NCBI GenBank assembly: GCA_039182125.1
Contig: JBCDCH010000016.1
Span: 1 to 64,000 of the forward strand
Direction of reading: 5' to 3'
Length of the DNA: 64,000 bases
DNA from: Planctomycetota bacterium
Lineage (GTDB): Bacteria > Planctomycetota > Phycisphaerae > Tepidisphaerales > Tepidisphaeraceae
The notes under the pieces are model-generated. The model was not told the origin of the DNA and searched no databases. It saw nothing but the letters and a program-made list of their open reading frames with translations. The translations under genes were made by a program, and so were the position numbers. Positions 1 through 8,994 of this stretch are shown piece after piece. Numbering within the stretch: the stretch's first letter is position 1; every line of letters starts with the position of its first letter.

Positions 1-2
1 CG

Positions 3-509
3 CTTGCGTGTGTCGGCTGTTGGCCGTTCCGAGTGGAGGACATCGACGAAGCCATCGCGGGCCGAAAGGTCGTCTCCGTCGGCGACGGGCGGGTGATGCT
101 CAACTGCTGGGTCGGCGGGACGGGGTTTCTGATGAAGCAGGAAGCCGTCGAGGCGGCCGGGCTGCTCGATGAGGGCGAATCGTTCCCCGCGTACTGCGTG
201 CGATTGTGCAAGCTCGGCTTCCGTCACGGTTGGCGTTGGCCGGTGATCGCGATGGGGAACTTCGACGACCCGCGCGACGAGAACGCCGGCATCCGCACCG
301 ACGCCGACTTCGCGGCACGCCCGTCCCTCTCGATGAAGTCGCACGGCGTTCACGGCGTCGCCGACCTGATCGCCTACACCAGGAAACTCGCGCTGGACGT
401 GCAGAAAGCCGACCCGGACTGGCGTCGGCACGTCGGTTGGCGCGGGAAGTTACACAACGTCGGTCGCCGGGTTCGCCGGGCCCGAGCGAGGTTACTCAGC
501 CATGCCTGA
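3..509 (+). CDS. GT2-type glycosyltransferase, 3' part
   Basis: The reading frame is open from the first bases of the window, so the gene begins upstream and only its last ~168 residues are visible. The segment WVGGTGFLMK followed by EAVEAAGLLDE resembles the acceptor-side region of GT-A family 2 sugar transferases, where an aromatic/GG.G..m+re pattern precedes a 'daughter strand' statement about the residue's position. The nucleotide-binding N-terminus with its DxD motif lies outside the window, so the donor sugar cannot be guessed. The C-terminus is very basic (RRVRRARARLLSHA). It overlaps the next glycosyltransferase by 8 bp, consistent with co-transcription in the polysaccharide cluster. 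Family call moderate, substrate unknown. Confidence 0.6.
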   Translation, partial: LACVGCWPFRVEDIDEAIAGRKVVSVGDGRVMLNCWVGGTGFLMKQEAVEAAGLLDEGESFPAYCVRLCKLGFRHGWRWPVIAMGNFDDPRDENAGIRTDADFAARPSLSMKSHGVHGVADLIAYTRKLALDVQKADPDWRRHVGWRGKLHNVGRRVRRARARLLSHA

Positions 510-1476
510 CACGCCGCTGGTTTCCATTCTGATGTGCGCGTACAACGCCGGCGACTACCTGAGCCCGGCGCTGCAGAGCGTGCTGTCGCAGTCGTGGCCG
601 AACTTCGAGGTGGTCGTGATCGACGACGGCAGCACCGACGGCTCGATCGGTACCGCCCCGGAACTGTCCGATAAACGCGTCCGGCTCGTCCGCCAGGAAA
701 ACACCGGCCGACCGATCGCGCTCAACCGGGGGCTCGCACTCTGTCGGGGTGAGTTGATCGCATTCCAGGACGCCGATGATCTGGCCGAGCCGACGCGGAT
801 CGCCAATCAGGCCGCGGTGATGCGTGACGAGCCGGACTTGGTCGCGGCCTTCTGCGGGCACTATCTGCTCATCGGTGACCGGCGGGTCGCGCCGCGCTAT
901 CCGGCCAAGGACCGGGTGGCCTGCGCCACCGATATCGAGGCATTCCACATGCCCGCCCACGACCCGACCGGCATGTGGCGGAAATCGCTCATTGCCGGCG
1001 AGACTTATGACCCGGACCTGCGCATCGCTCACGCGGTGGACTACATCACCCGGCTCGGCGAACGTTATCCGATGCGGGTCGTCGGCGAACCGCTCTACGG
1101 GTATCGCGTGCATGTGAGCAGCTTGACGCAGACCGATCCCAAGCGGCGGATGCACGAACTCGACACGATCTTTCGTCGTGCTTGTGCCAGACGCGGTGTC
1201 GATCCCGAAGCGCTCGGGGGTGAGGCCCGCAACGTCGGCAAGACTGGCAAACGTCGGAACAAGGACAACAACCTCGCCGGCCACTTCATCGAATCAGTCC
1301 ACGAGCAACGGGATCGCGGGCTGCGCGGGTCGGCGATCTGGTCGGCTTTGCGGTGCAGCCTGCTCGCACCGGTGGATGCCCATTACCAGAAAGCCCTCGC
1401 CTACGCGTTGATGCCGGAGTTCCTCCGCCAGCGTCTGCGTGGCCGTGCCGCCCGCAACAGCCTTGTAGCCCACTAA
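502..1476 (+). CDS. GT2 family glycosyltransferase
   Basis: This 324-aa cytoplasmic protein is a classic GT-A family 2 enzyme that transfers a nucleotide-activated sugar onto a growing polysaccharide. The N-terminus VSILMCAYNAGDYLSPAL is the canonical GT2 opening, followed by VVVIDDGSTDGS (nucleotide-binding Asp) near residue 40 and FQDADDLAEP (the DxD-type metal site) near residue 90. The ATG at 502 overlaps the preceding gene by 8 bp, and the next gene starts immediately after the stop. It is the second of a series of glycosyltransferases in an exopolysaccharide locus. Family assignment is firm; donor and acceptor are unknown. Confidence 0.9.
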   Translation: MPDTPLVSILMCAYNAGDYLSPALQSVLSQSWPNFEVVVIDDGSTDGSIGTAPELSDKRVRLVRQENTGRPIALNRGLALCRGELIAFQDADDLAEPTRIANQAAVMRDEPDLVAAFCGHYLLIGDRRVAPRYPAKDRVACATDIEAFHMPAHDPTGMWRKSLIAGETYDPDLRIAHAVDYITRLGERYPMRVVGEPLYGYRVHVSSLTQTDPKRRMHELDTIFRRACARRGVDPEALGGEARNVGKTGKRRNKDNNLAGHFIESVHEQRDRGLRGSAIWSALRCSLLAPVDAHYQKALAYALMPEFLRQRLRGRAARNSLVAH

Positions 1477-2838
1477 ATGGACGACGTCTTTTACCAATCG
1501 TGGTCGAACACCAACAACCTCCACCCGGTCGGGGCGGCGGTGACGTTGGTGTTGGCGACGTTGCTGGTGTTGGTGCCGAGGCGATGGATGTTCGCGCCGT
1601 TGTTCGCGGCGTGTCTGATCCCGGCGGGCCAGCGGATCGTGGTCGGCGGGTTCGACTTCGACGTGCTGCGGATCATGTTGGCCGTGGGCTGGGCGCGGGC
1701 GATGTGGACGCCGGGGATCGTGTTGCGGCTGGGCCGGCTCGATTTGGCGTTCATCGCGTGGTGCCTGGTATCGCTCATCGCCGCGGCGTACAGCGACCGG
1801 CCCGGCGGCGTGGTTCGGCAACTCGGCAGCGCCTACGACGCACTCGGCAGCTACTTCCTGTTGCGCATGATCCTGCCCGACCGCAAGGCGCTGCTCACGG
1901 CCGGGATCGCGTTGGCCGTGCTCGCGCTACCGACGGTGGTGGCCATGCTCATCGAGAACCGAAACGGCATGAACCCGTTCGCGTTTCTGGGCGGTGTCCC
2001 GCAGTACACGCCATGGCGCGACGGCCGACTGCGGGCGCAGGGACCGTTCAGTCATCCGATCCTCGCCGGCTGTTTCTGGGCGGCGGCGTTGGGCGTGATC
2101 GTGCCGGTGATCTTCCATCGGGCGCACTTGCGGAACTGGATGATCCTCGGTGCGGTTGCGTCGGTGATGATCGTCGTGTTCTGCGCGAGCAGCACGCCGG
2201 TGATGGCGGTGTTCGTCGGGTTCGTGTTCGCATGCACGTTCTACTGGCGGCACTTCGCACCGATGGCGAAGGTCGTGCTACCGGTAGGCCTGATCAGCCT
2301 GCACTTCCTGATGGACAAGCCGGTCTGGCATCTGATGGGCCGGATGAACATCGTCGGCGGTTCGACCGGTTGGCACCGCTACGTGCTGTTCGATCAGTTC
2401 GTCAAGCACGCCGACGAGTGGTTCTGGGCCGGCTCGGACTTGGGCACGCTCCACTGGGACGGCTACCTCATCGACGTGACCAACCTCTACGTCGTCCAAG
2501 GCCTGCACGGCGGGATCGTGGTGATCCTCACGTTCTGTGCGATCATTCTGTTCGCGTTCTTCGATGTCGGCGAGGGCTTGCGGCAGGAAAACCGTTCGGA
2601 CCCGGCCTCTCGGCGCGAGTCGATCATCGTTTGGGGCGTCGCGGCGATGCTCGCGATGCACACGCTCAACTACATGGCCATCACGTACTTCGGCCAGACG
2701 CAGCTTATGTGGCATTTCGCCCTTGCGGCGGCGGCGGCGTGCCGAGTCGGCGACATCACACAAACGGTTGCCGAGCCGAGGCCGGCGTTGCCCGTCGGTC
2801 TGATCCGGCCGGTTTGGGAAGGGGTTCGTGCCCAGTGA
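1477..2838 (+). CDS. O-antigen ligase/polymerase-like membrane protein
   Basis: This 453-aa protein is rich in hydrophobic segments (roughly ten to twelve membrane helices, starting with AAVTLVLATLLVLVP near residue 20). A central loop carries RLRAQGPFSHPILAG near residue 188, which matches the R..G.f.hp...g pattern of the Wzy_C/WaaL O-antigen ligase superfamily; a second periplasmic loop follows with DWDGY-like residues. Such proteins polymerise or transfer lipid-linked glycans on the outer face of the inner membrane. It directly follows a GT2 gene with no gap and overlaps the next GT4 gene by 4 bp (GTGA), so it is probably the polymerase of this polysaccharide locus. Ligase versus polymerase cannot be decided from sequence. 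Confidence 0.75.
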   Translation: MDDVFYQSWSNTNNLHPVGAAVTLVLATLLVLVPRRWMFAPLFAACLIPAGQRIVVGGFDFDVLRIMLAVGWARAMWTPGIVLRLGRLDLAFIAWCLVSLIAAAYSDRPGGVVRQLGSAYDALGSYFLLRMILPDRKALLTAGIALAVLALPTVVAMLIENRNGMNPFAFLGGVPQYTPWRDGRLRAQGPFSHPILAGCFWAAALGVIVPVIFHRAHLRNWMILGAVASVMIVVFCASSTPVMAVFVGFVFACTFYWRHFAPMAKVVLPVGLISLHFLMDKPVWHLMGRMNIVGGSTGWHRYVLFDQFVKHADEWFWAGSDLGTLHWDGYLIDVTNLYVVQGLHGGIVVILTFCAIILFAFFDVGEGLRQENRSDPASRRESIIVWGVAAMLAMHTLNYMAITYFGQTQLMWHFALAAAAACRVGDITQTVAEPRPALPVGLIRPVWEGVRAQ

Positions 2839-4031
2839 AGCAGCACGTCCTGTTCAGCTTCCCGCGTCGGCTCGGCGTTCCGGGGATCGGCCACACCGCA
2901 TGGTGTCAAGTATCGCAGCTCGTGCGGCAGGGCTTTGCGGTGCATCTGGTTTGCGGTTCGCTGGAGCGGCCGGTCAAGGGGCTCGCGTCCTTGCGGCAGA
3001 CGATGAAGTTGCGACTGGCGGGCGGGCTCATCGGGCATGTGAAGCTGTCGTACCGATTGCTCGGGCCGCGTGCTTTGCAGCGTCATGATCAGATCGCGGC
3101 GGGAGTGTTGCGGCAGATCAGTCGTCGACATGCCGTGGTCGTTCACGCCTGGCCCGGCGGTGCGTTGCACACGATGCAGGTCGCCCGTGACCTCGGCGCG
3201 GCTTCGTTGCTCGAACGGCCCAACGCCCACACGGCGTATGCGTTCGAGGCCGTCGCGTCGGAGTACGACCGACTGGGCATGTCGTCGCCGGCCGGGCACA
3301 GCCACACCGCCGACCCGGTCCGGCTCGAACAGGAAGAGGCCGAGTTCGCCGCCGCCGATCGGATTGCCTGCCCGTCGCCGTTTGTTCGCAAGACGTTTCT
3401 CGATCGCGGGTTCACCCCCGAACGCCTCGCACTCACCAGCTACGGCTACGACCCCGAGCGTTTGCCCAAACACCGCGAACCACGGGGCGAATCGATGCGT
3501 TTCGCGTTCATCGGCAGCGCCGAGCCGCGTAAGGGTTTGCACTTCGCCCTCCGTGCTTGGCGGGCGATCGAAGACAAGCGCGGTGCGACGTTCACCATCG
3601 TCGGCGGGATGCTGCCGGGGTACGAGCAAGCCCTGGGTGACCTGCTCACCCAACCGGGCGTGAAGTACCTCGGCCATCAGAACGACGTCGCGGTGGTGCT
3701 GGGCCGCACGGACTTTCTGGTGTTGCCGAGCATCGAGGAGGGCAGCGCGATCGTGACCTACGAAGCGCGGGCGGCGGGTTGCGGGCTGGTGGTTTCCGAG
3801 GCGGCGGGGGCGCGGTGTGACCACGAAGTTCACGGCTTGGTGCATCCGGTCGGTGACGTCGACGCACTCACGGCGCACCTGCGGATGTTGATCAATCAGC
3901 CCGACACTGCTGACGCGCTCATTGCCGAGAGCACACGAACGGGGCATCGGTGGAACTGGTTCAACGCCGGCACGGAACTCGCCGCGGTCCTGCGGTCGAT
4001 GTCCACCGAACTGACGGAGGTGTTCGCATGA
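2835..4031 (+). CDS. GT4 family glycosyltransferase
   Basis: The start chosen is the GTG at 2835, which overlaps the upstream stop in a GTGA arrangement; the open frame extends far upstream but that part is only a shadow of the preceding gene. The 398-aa product has GT-B features: an N-terminal HTAWCQVSQL segment, then in the C-terminal half RFAFIGSAEPRKGL (donor-domain start), FTIVGG, and LPSIEEGSAIVTYEARAAG, which is the GT4 E-x7-E motif that binds the nucleotide sugar. These enzymes are retaining sugar transferases. Sugar specificity is not evident. It overlaps the next gene by 4 bp (ATGA). Confidence 0.85.
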   Translation: MKQHVLFSFPRRLGVPGIGHTAWCQVSQLVRQGFAVHLVCGSLERPVKGLASLRQTMKLRLAGGLIGHVKLSYRLLGPRALQRHDQIAAGVLRQISRRHAVVVHAWPGGALHTMQVARDLGAASLLERPNAHTAYAFEAVASEYDRLGMSSPAGHSHTADPVRLEQEEAEFAAADRIACPSPFVRKTFLDRGFTPERLALTSYGYDPERLPKHREPRGESMRFAFIGSAEPRKGLHFALRAWRAIEDKRGATFTIVGGMLPGYEQALGDLLTQPGVKYLGHQNDVAVVLGRTDFLVLPSIEEGSAIVTYEARAAGCGLVVSEAAGARCDHEVHGLVHPVGDVDALTAHLRMLINQPDTADALIAESTRTGHRWNWFNAGTELAAVLRSMSTELTEVFA

Positions 4032-6091
4032 GACAACGCAACGGCGCAAAACGTCATGACATCGTCGTCGTGAGCTGCATCGAGTCCGGCTCACTCGAGG
4101 CCAAGACCGTGCGGCTGTTCGCGGCACTGCGCAAGTGGGGCGGCGAACTCGGCGGTGCCCGTTTGCTCGCCGCGAAGTGTCGCAAGGGCAGCCCGCTCCG
4201 GCGTGAGACGATCGCCGCGCTCGGCGAGGTCGACGCGACATTCGTCGACCTGCCACGCTCGCCGGCCGACGGCGGAAACGCCTGGTACCAGTTCACCAAC
4301 AAGATGGTCGCGCTCGAACATGCCGAGCAGCTTCCCGGTGTGGAGCAGATCGTGTTCCTCGACGCCGACGTGCTGCCGATGTCGTCCCCGGCGGGCATCC
4401 CGCTGCCCGACGACATCGACTTCACCGCGGCCGCCCCGGACGAGGGGATCATCGGCAGCCACGGCCCGGACCATCCCGCCGACGCACGTTGGGCAACCGC
4501 TTGTCATCTCGCAGGGATCGACTTGGCCGACCTCCCGATGATTCGACACTGGGCCGGCGACACGCCGATTCGTTTTTACATCAACACCGGCGTGTTCGCG
4601 TACAGGGCCCGGTTCGAGTTGGGCCGCAAGTGGGGCACGTTGGTCCGTGCGATGCTCGACGCGAAGCTCAGCTTCGGCCGCAGTGGTGAGCAATGGCTCG
4701 AGCAATCGTCGTTGGGTCTGCTGGTGATCCGCGACGGACTGCGTTGGCGGTTGCTGGGCGAGGGCGACAACTGCTGTGCGTTCGGCCATGCCCCCGACAG
4801 TTTCCTGCCCGAACGTCTGCGGACGGCGCGGTTGTTGCATTACCACGACCTGCTCAACGAGCCGGCGTCGTCGCCGTTGCTGCCGGTGATGCGAGAGATC
4901 GGACGCGGCGACGTGGCCGACTGGCTTTCGACTCAGACGCCCACGCCTTCCGCTGGGATGTCGAGCAGGACACGCAAAGCGGCCCGCGCGTTGCAGCGTC
5001 GTCGTTATCGCAAGTCGGCACGGCGGCAAGAGCGCCGGCACGGTGCGACGACCGGGGCGCTTGGCCGGACGGACGCGCCGACGACGGTGGTGTCGTGCGT
5101 CGAAGCGGGGCCGTTGGAACAGCAGGCGGTCCGTCTAGCGCGAAGCCTGCGTCGGCACGGCGGCGCGTTGGCCGACCTGCCGTTGGTGATGGTTCGGCCC
5201 CGGGCGGGCGCGCCGTTGTTGAAGTCGACGACCGAGCAGTTGGCTGCGGAATCGGTCACATTGATCGATCGACCGCGAATCGGCCGGTGGGATTGGTACG
5301 ACACTTACAACAAACTCGTCGCACTTCAGACGGTGGAGCGTTACGCGGCGACGCCGACGGTGACACTGGTCGACACGGACATCCTGTTCTGCCGAGAGCC
5401 GAGGGAAATTCTGCTCGGCGATGGCGAGGACATCCGCATGTGCGCCCCGGACGACGGCATGATCGGCTCGGCCGGGTCGGGCCATCCGCACGATCACACT
5501 TGGCGTCGGCTCTGCGAGGTGCTTGGCGTCGAGTTCGATTCGCTCGGTTTCGTCGAACCCGAGGACGGTACCCAGGCGATCCGCACCTACTACAACTCCG
5601 GCGTCATCACCTGCCGCACGGCGTTGCGGTTCTCACAGGCGTGGCGTGAGGCGGTTGATGCGGTGCTTGCGGCTCGGGTCGGCTTTGCCGGGTGGGGCGA
5701 GTGGTTCACCGACCAGGCGGTGCTCGCGCCGCTGGCGACGAAGCTCGGTCTGCGCGTCGGCGCGTTGCCAATGTCGGCGAACTTTTGTTTCGGCACCGAC
5801 TGGCCGGCCGACCGCCACGCCGCGCAGGCCGATGCGGCGTTGTTGCACTACCACAAGTGGCAGCATCGTTCGAAGTGGGATCGTTTCGCGGCGGTCATCA
5901 GCGAGCAGCACCCGGAGATCGCCGAGTGGCTGGTGCCGATGGGGCCGGTCGATGCGGGCCGGCGTATGGGCTTGATCGGGACGGCCCTGCGGTACAGCCG
6001 CGCGGTGCGGCGCCGCCGGTATCGACGGGTGTTTGCCGAACCCGTCGATCCACCCACGCCCACGCAGCCGGTCCTGCCGACCACCGCGTAA
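4028..6091 (+). CDS. Tandem double-domain GT-A-like glycosyltransferase
   Basis: This 687-aa protein starts at ATG 4028, overlapping the previous stop. It consists of two homologous halves joined by a basic linker (about residues 325-350). Each half opens with the same phrase (VVVSCIESGSLEAKTVRL and TVVSCVEAGPLEQQAVRL), followed by a W-Y..tNK+vaLe segment, a DxD-type motif in a hydrophobic strand (VFLDADVLP, TLVDTDILF), an APDeG(M/I)IGS motif, a Y-(I/N)N(T/S)GV motif, a W(F/L).(D/E)Q acceptor motif and a C-terminal LLHYHk histidine pair. This is the layout of a GT-A fold glycosyltransferase related to GT8-like enzymes. A third, single-domain copy is the next gene. Substrate unknown; both halves appear to keep the DxD motif. 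Confidence 0.7.
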   Translation: MRQRNGAKRHDIVVVSCIESGSLEAKTVRLFAALRKWGGELGGARLLAAKCRKGSPLRRETIAALGEVDATFVDLPRSPADGGNAWYQFTNKMVALEHAEQLPGVEQIVFLDADVLPMSSPAGIPLPDDIDFTAAAPDEGIIGSHGPDHPADARWATACHLAGIDLADLPMIRHWAGDTPIRFYINTGVFAYRARFELGRKWGTLVRAMLDAKLSFGRSGEQWLEQSSLGLLVIRDGLRWRLLGEGDNCCAFGHAPDSFLPERLRTARLLHYHDLLNEPASSPLLPVMREIGRGDVADWLSTQTPTPSAGMSSRTRKAARALQRRRYRKSARRQERRHGATTGALGRTDAPTTVVSCVEAGPLEQQAVRLARSLRRHGGALADLPLVMVRPRAGAPLLKSTTEQLAAESVTLIDRPRIGRWDWYDTYNKLVALQTVERYAATPTVTLVDTDILFCREPREILLGDGEDIRMCAPDDGMIGSAGSGHPHDHTWRRLCEVLGVEFDSLGFVEPEDGTQAIRTYYNSGVITCRTALRFSQAWREAVDAVLAARVGFAGWGEWFTDQAVLAPLATKLGLRVGALPMSANFCFGTDWPADRHAAQADAALLHYHKWQHRSKWDRFAAVISEQHPEIAEWLVPMGPVDAGRRMGLIGTALRYSRAVRRRRYRRVFAEPVDPPTPTQPVLPTTA

Positions 6092-6116
6092 CCACGAGTC
6101 AGACCAGGGAAAGCGA

Positions 6117-7163
6117 ATGCAACACGACACCACCCTCATCGCCTGCATCGAAGCCGGCCCGCTCGAAGCGAACACGCTGCGATTGTTTCAAAGTGTGCGC
6201 CGACACGGCGGGACGCTCGCCAACGCGCCGGCCGTCGCCGTGATCCCGCGACTGGGGTTGCCATTGTCCGGGCGTACCCGTCGGATGCTCGACGAGTTGG
6301 ACGTCGACGTCGTCCAGTGCGGTACGTACCGCCGGTACGGCTGGTATCACCTGCTCAACAAAGTCGTCGGCCTCGCCACGCTGGAGCGGACGCTCAAGAC
6401 CGATCAACTCACGTTCCTCGACAGCGACACGCTGATGTGTCGCGAGGGCGGCGGGCTGCTCCTGCGGGAAGGGGCGGACGTGGCGGCGTGTTGTCCGGAT
6501 GATGGGGTGGTCGGTTCGAGCCGGGAGGGCGACCCGTATCACCCGGCCTGGCGGCAAGCGTGTGAGGTGCTCGGCGTCGACGTCAACGAATTGCCGATGA
6601 TCCCTCGGTGTGACGGCGGGCCTGACATCTGCCTCTATCTCAACACCGGCGTGTTCAGCTACCGCCGCGAGACCCAACTCGCCAACGCCTGGCTAGGGGA
6701 TTGCATCAAACTTCTCGACGCCCACGTCGGCTTCGGTCGGTTCGGAGAGCATTGGCTGGAGCAGGCGTGCTTCGGACTGACCTTGCACCGCCTCGGGCTC
6801 AAGCTCACGCTCCTCGACGAGTCGGCCAACTACGCCTTGCGCGATGCCGACGGTTGCTACACGGCGTCCGGCCGTGTGCCGGCCGACGCGGTGACGATGC
6901 TTCACTATCACAAGGCGATGCACGCCGCGCATTGGCCGCGGCTGCTCGATCTGCTCGAAGCCGATTGGCCGCAACTCGCGTCGTGGCTCGCGCCGTTGGG
7001 GCCCGTGGTGGCCGACCACCGTTCGCTGCCGACGCGGATGCTCGGCGAGGGTTTGCGAGCGGTTCGTGGCGTGCCCCGCAAACGTTGGCGGACCCGCGCG
7101 GCCAAGATCGCCACGCGATCGGTCGGCTTCGATTCGGGCCTCTACCCGAGGTGGGCCACATGA
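6117..7163 (+). CDS. Single-domain GT-A-like glycosyltransferase, third paralogue
   Basis: The ATG at 6117 follows a purine-rich stretch (CCAGGGAAAG) and gives a 348-aa protein; the upstream in-frame extension has no support. It repeats the block order of both halves of the preceding double-domain protein: LIACIEAGPLEANTLRL, YGWYHLLNKVVGL, TFLDSDTLM (DxD-type), CPDDGVVGS, YLNTGVFSY, HWLEQACFG and MLHYHKAMH. This identifies a local gene triplication followed by fusion of two copies. Probable role is sugar transfer onto the same polysaccharide. It overlaps the next gene by 4 bp. Confidence 0.7.
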   Translation: MQHDTTLIACIEAGPLEANTLRLFQSVRRHGGTLANAPAVAVIPRLGLPLSGRTRRMLDELDVDVVQCGTYRRYGWYHLLNKVVGLATLERTLKTDQLTFLDSDTLMCREGGGLLLREGADVAACCPDDGVVGSSREGDPYHPAWRQACEVLGVDVNELPMIPRCDGGPDICLYLNTGVFSYRRETQLANAWLGDCIKLLDAHVGFGRFGEHWLEQACFGLTLHRLGLKLTLLDESANYALRDADGCYTASGRVPADAVTMLHYHKAMHAAHWPRLLDLLEADWPQLASWLAPLGPVVADHRSLPTRMLGEGLRAVRGVPRKRWRTRAAKIATRSVGFDSGLYPRWAT

Positions 7164-8050
7164 CTCGGTTCAGCGTCATCATCCCCGCCCACAACGAGGC
7201 GGCCGTCATCGGTCGGTGCCTGCGCGTGCTATGCCTCGACGCCGACGGCAATCGCATCGATCGGGCCGACGACATGGAGGTCATCGTCGCGTGCAACGGC
7301 TGCTCCGACGACACGGCCGCCATCGTGCGACGCTTTGCACGGGACACCGGTGCGAACGTCCGCGTGGTCGAAACGACCTCGGCCGGCAAGGTGTTGGCCT
7401 TGAACCTCGGCGATGCGGCGGCGAGCCACCTGCCACGCCTTTACGTTGACGCCGACGTCCGGTTGCCGTGGGCCGACGCGCGGGCGTTGGCCGAGGCGCT
7501 GCACGACGAAGTCGCACCGGTGATGGCCCCGTCGGTGCGTTTCGATTGCACGGGTCGGCCCTGGGCGGTGCGTGCGTTCTACCGGGTCTGGTCGGGTTTG
7601 CCGTACTGCCGAAATCTGATCGGTTCGGGCGTGTATGGGCTCAGTGCCGAGGGGCGGCGTCGGTTCGACACATTCCCGCGGATTACGGCCGACGACGCGT
7701 TCGTTCGGCTCACGTTTCCGCCGGCCGAGCGTGAGACGTTGCGGTCGGCGACGTTCGTGGTCGAGGTGCCGCGCACGTTCTGGGCGCTGATCCAGATCAA
7801 GGCACGGGCACACTTCGGCAACCGCGAAGTGGCGGCACGCTACGCGGAGACGCATGCCGGTGCGGGTCGGGAGCCGGGGCAACGGCAGGCGTTGATGCGG
7901 CTCGCGCGTTCGGCCCGTCGTTGGCCCGACATCGCCGCTTACCTGACCGTGCGCATCGCCGCGCGGTTGCTGGCGGCGCGGCGCTGGCACTTCGGCGATC
8001 ACCAAGCCTGGGAGCGTGACGAGAGCACCCGCATGGAGGCCGTCACATGA
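7160..8050 (+). CDS. GT2 family glycosyltransferase
   Basis: Starting at ATG 7160, which overlaps the upstream stop, this 296-aa protein begins FSVIIPAHNEAAVIGRCL, the GT2 hallmark, with VIVACNGCSDDTA at the nucleotide site and LYVDADVRLP as the DxD motif near residue 95. The end of the catalytic domain shows RITADDAFVRL, resembling the (E/D)D...r base motif. The C-terminus is basic and aromatic, possibly membrane-associated, but no clear transmembrane helix is visible. The stop overlaps the next ATG by 4 bp. Function: polysaccharide sugar transfer; substrate unknown. Confidence 0.85.
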   Translation: MTRFSVIIPAHNEAAVIGRCLRVLCLDADGNRIDRADDMEVIVACNGCSDDTAAIVRRFARDTGANVRVVETTSAGKVLALNLGDAAASHLPRLYVDADVRLPWADARALAEALHDEVAPVMAPSVRFDCTGRPWAVRAFYRVWSGLPYCRNLIGSGVYGLSAEGRRRFDTFPRITADDAFVRLTFPPAERETLRSATFVVEVPRTFWALIQIKARAHFGNREVAARYAETHAGAGREPGQRQALMRLARSARRWPDIAAYLTVRIAARLLAARRWHFGDHQAWERDESTRMEAVT

Positions 8051-8985
8051 ACACACCCGACGTGTCCATCCTGATCGTTTCGTTCAACACGAAACAGCTC
8101 ACGCTCGAGTGTCTCGACTCGGTCTACGAGCAGACGCGCGGCGTGAGTTTCGAGGTCATCGTTGTCGACAACGCGTCGGCCGACGGCTCCGCCGACGCGA
8201 TCGAAGCGACATACCCGCAAGCCCGGCTGATCCGTTCGGAGACGAACGTCGGCTTCGCCGTCGCGAACAACATCGCCGCCGAGGTGGCGACCGGACGCCG
8301 GCTGTTGTTGCTCAATTCCGACACACGCCTGCTCAACGACGCGGTGTCGGCGGTCGTCGCGTTAGCGGATAAGGATCCCAACCCCGCGATCGTTGGCGGC
8401 CGAACGTTCTTCGATGACGGCCGGCTGAATCCCAACTCGTGCCACGGCGCCCCCACGCCATGGAGCATGTTCTGCCTCGGCACCGGGCTGGCCTCGCTCA
8501 TGCGTCGGTCGGCGTTGTTCCACCCGGAAGGACTCGGCAAATGGGAACGTGACAGCCGCCGCGTCGTCGATGCGATCACCGGCTGCTTCCTGCTCATCGA
8601 CGCCGATGTGTGGCGGACGCTCGGCGGGTTCGACGCGGACTTTTTCATGTACGGCGAGGACACCGATCTGTGCCTGCGGGCCGGAAAGCTCGACGTGGCG
8701 TCGGTGATCTGTCCCGACGCAAGGCTGGTCCACCACGGCGGGGCGAGCGACACGGTCCGTGCCGACAAACTCGTTCGGCTCTTTCGTGCCAAGGCGCAGC
8801 TCGTGCGTCGGCACTGGTCGCCGCCGACGCGGCTGTTCGGTATCGCCGCACTTGTGGCATGGGCCGGTACTCGTGCCGGGGCGCACGGGTTGCTGCGGGC
8901 AATGCGGCCGGGCAAGTCGCGGCGGTCGTTCGACGTGTGGTGGGAAGTCTGGAATCGCCGCGGGGAGTTCACGCGGGTCGCCTGA
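8047..8985 (+). CDS. GT2 family glycosyltransferase, rhamnosyltransferase-like
   Basis: The 312-aa product starts VSILIVSFNTKQLTLECL and carries VIVVDNASADGSAD, NVGFAVANNIAAEV and LLLLNSDTRL, the successive motifs of WbbL-type GT2 enzymes that are often rhamnosyltransferases. Near residue 195 GGFDADFFMYGEDTDLCLR matches the conserved F.yyeDvDLc.R catalytic segment of the same group. The C-terminal 60 residues contain a short hydrophobic stretch (LFGIAALVAWAGTRAGAHGL) that could be a membrane anchor. It overlaps the preceding GT2 gene by 4 bp. The WbbL-like subfamily is well supported; the actual sugar is not. Confidence 0.85.
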   Translation: MNTPDVSILIVSFNTKQLTLECLDSVYEQTRGVSFEVIVVDNASADGSADAIEATYPQARLIRSETNVGFAVANNIAAEVATGRRLLLLNSDTRLLNDAVSAVVALADKDPNPAIVGGRTFFDDGRLNPNSCHGAPTPWSMFCLGTGLASLMRRSALFHPEGLGKWERDSRRVVDAITGCFLLIDADVWRTLGGFDADFFMYGEDTDLCLRAGKLDVASVICPDARLVHHGGASDTVRADKLVRLFRAKAQLVRRHWSPPTRLFGIAALVAWAGTRAGAHGLLRAMRPGKSRRSFDVWWEVWNRRGEFTRVA

Positions 8986-8994
8986 GAATTTGCG

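Noticed and set aside
1353-2834. Long N-terminal extension of the GT4 gene
   Set aside because: It overlaps the membrane polymerase gene in another frame and shows no protein family features; the GTG at 2835 fits the ATGA/GTGA coupling of the operon.
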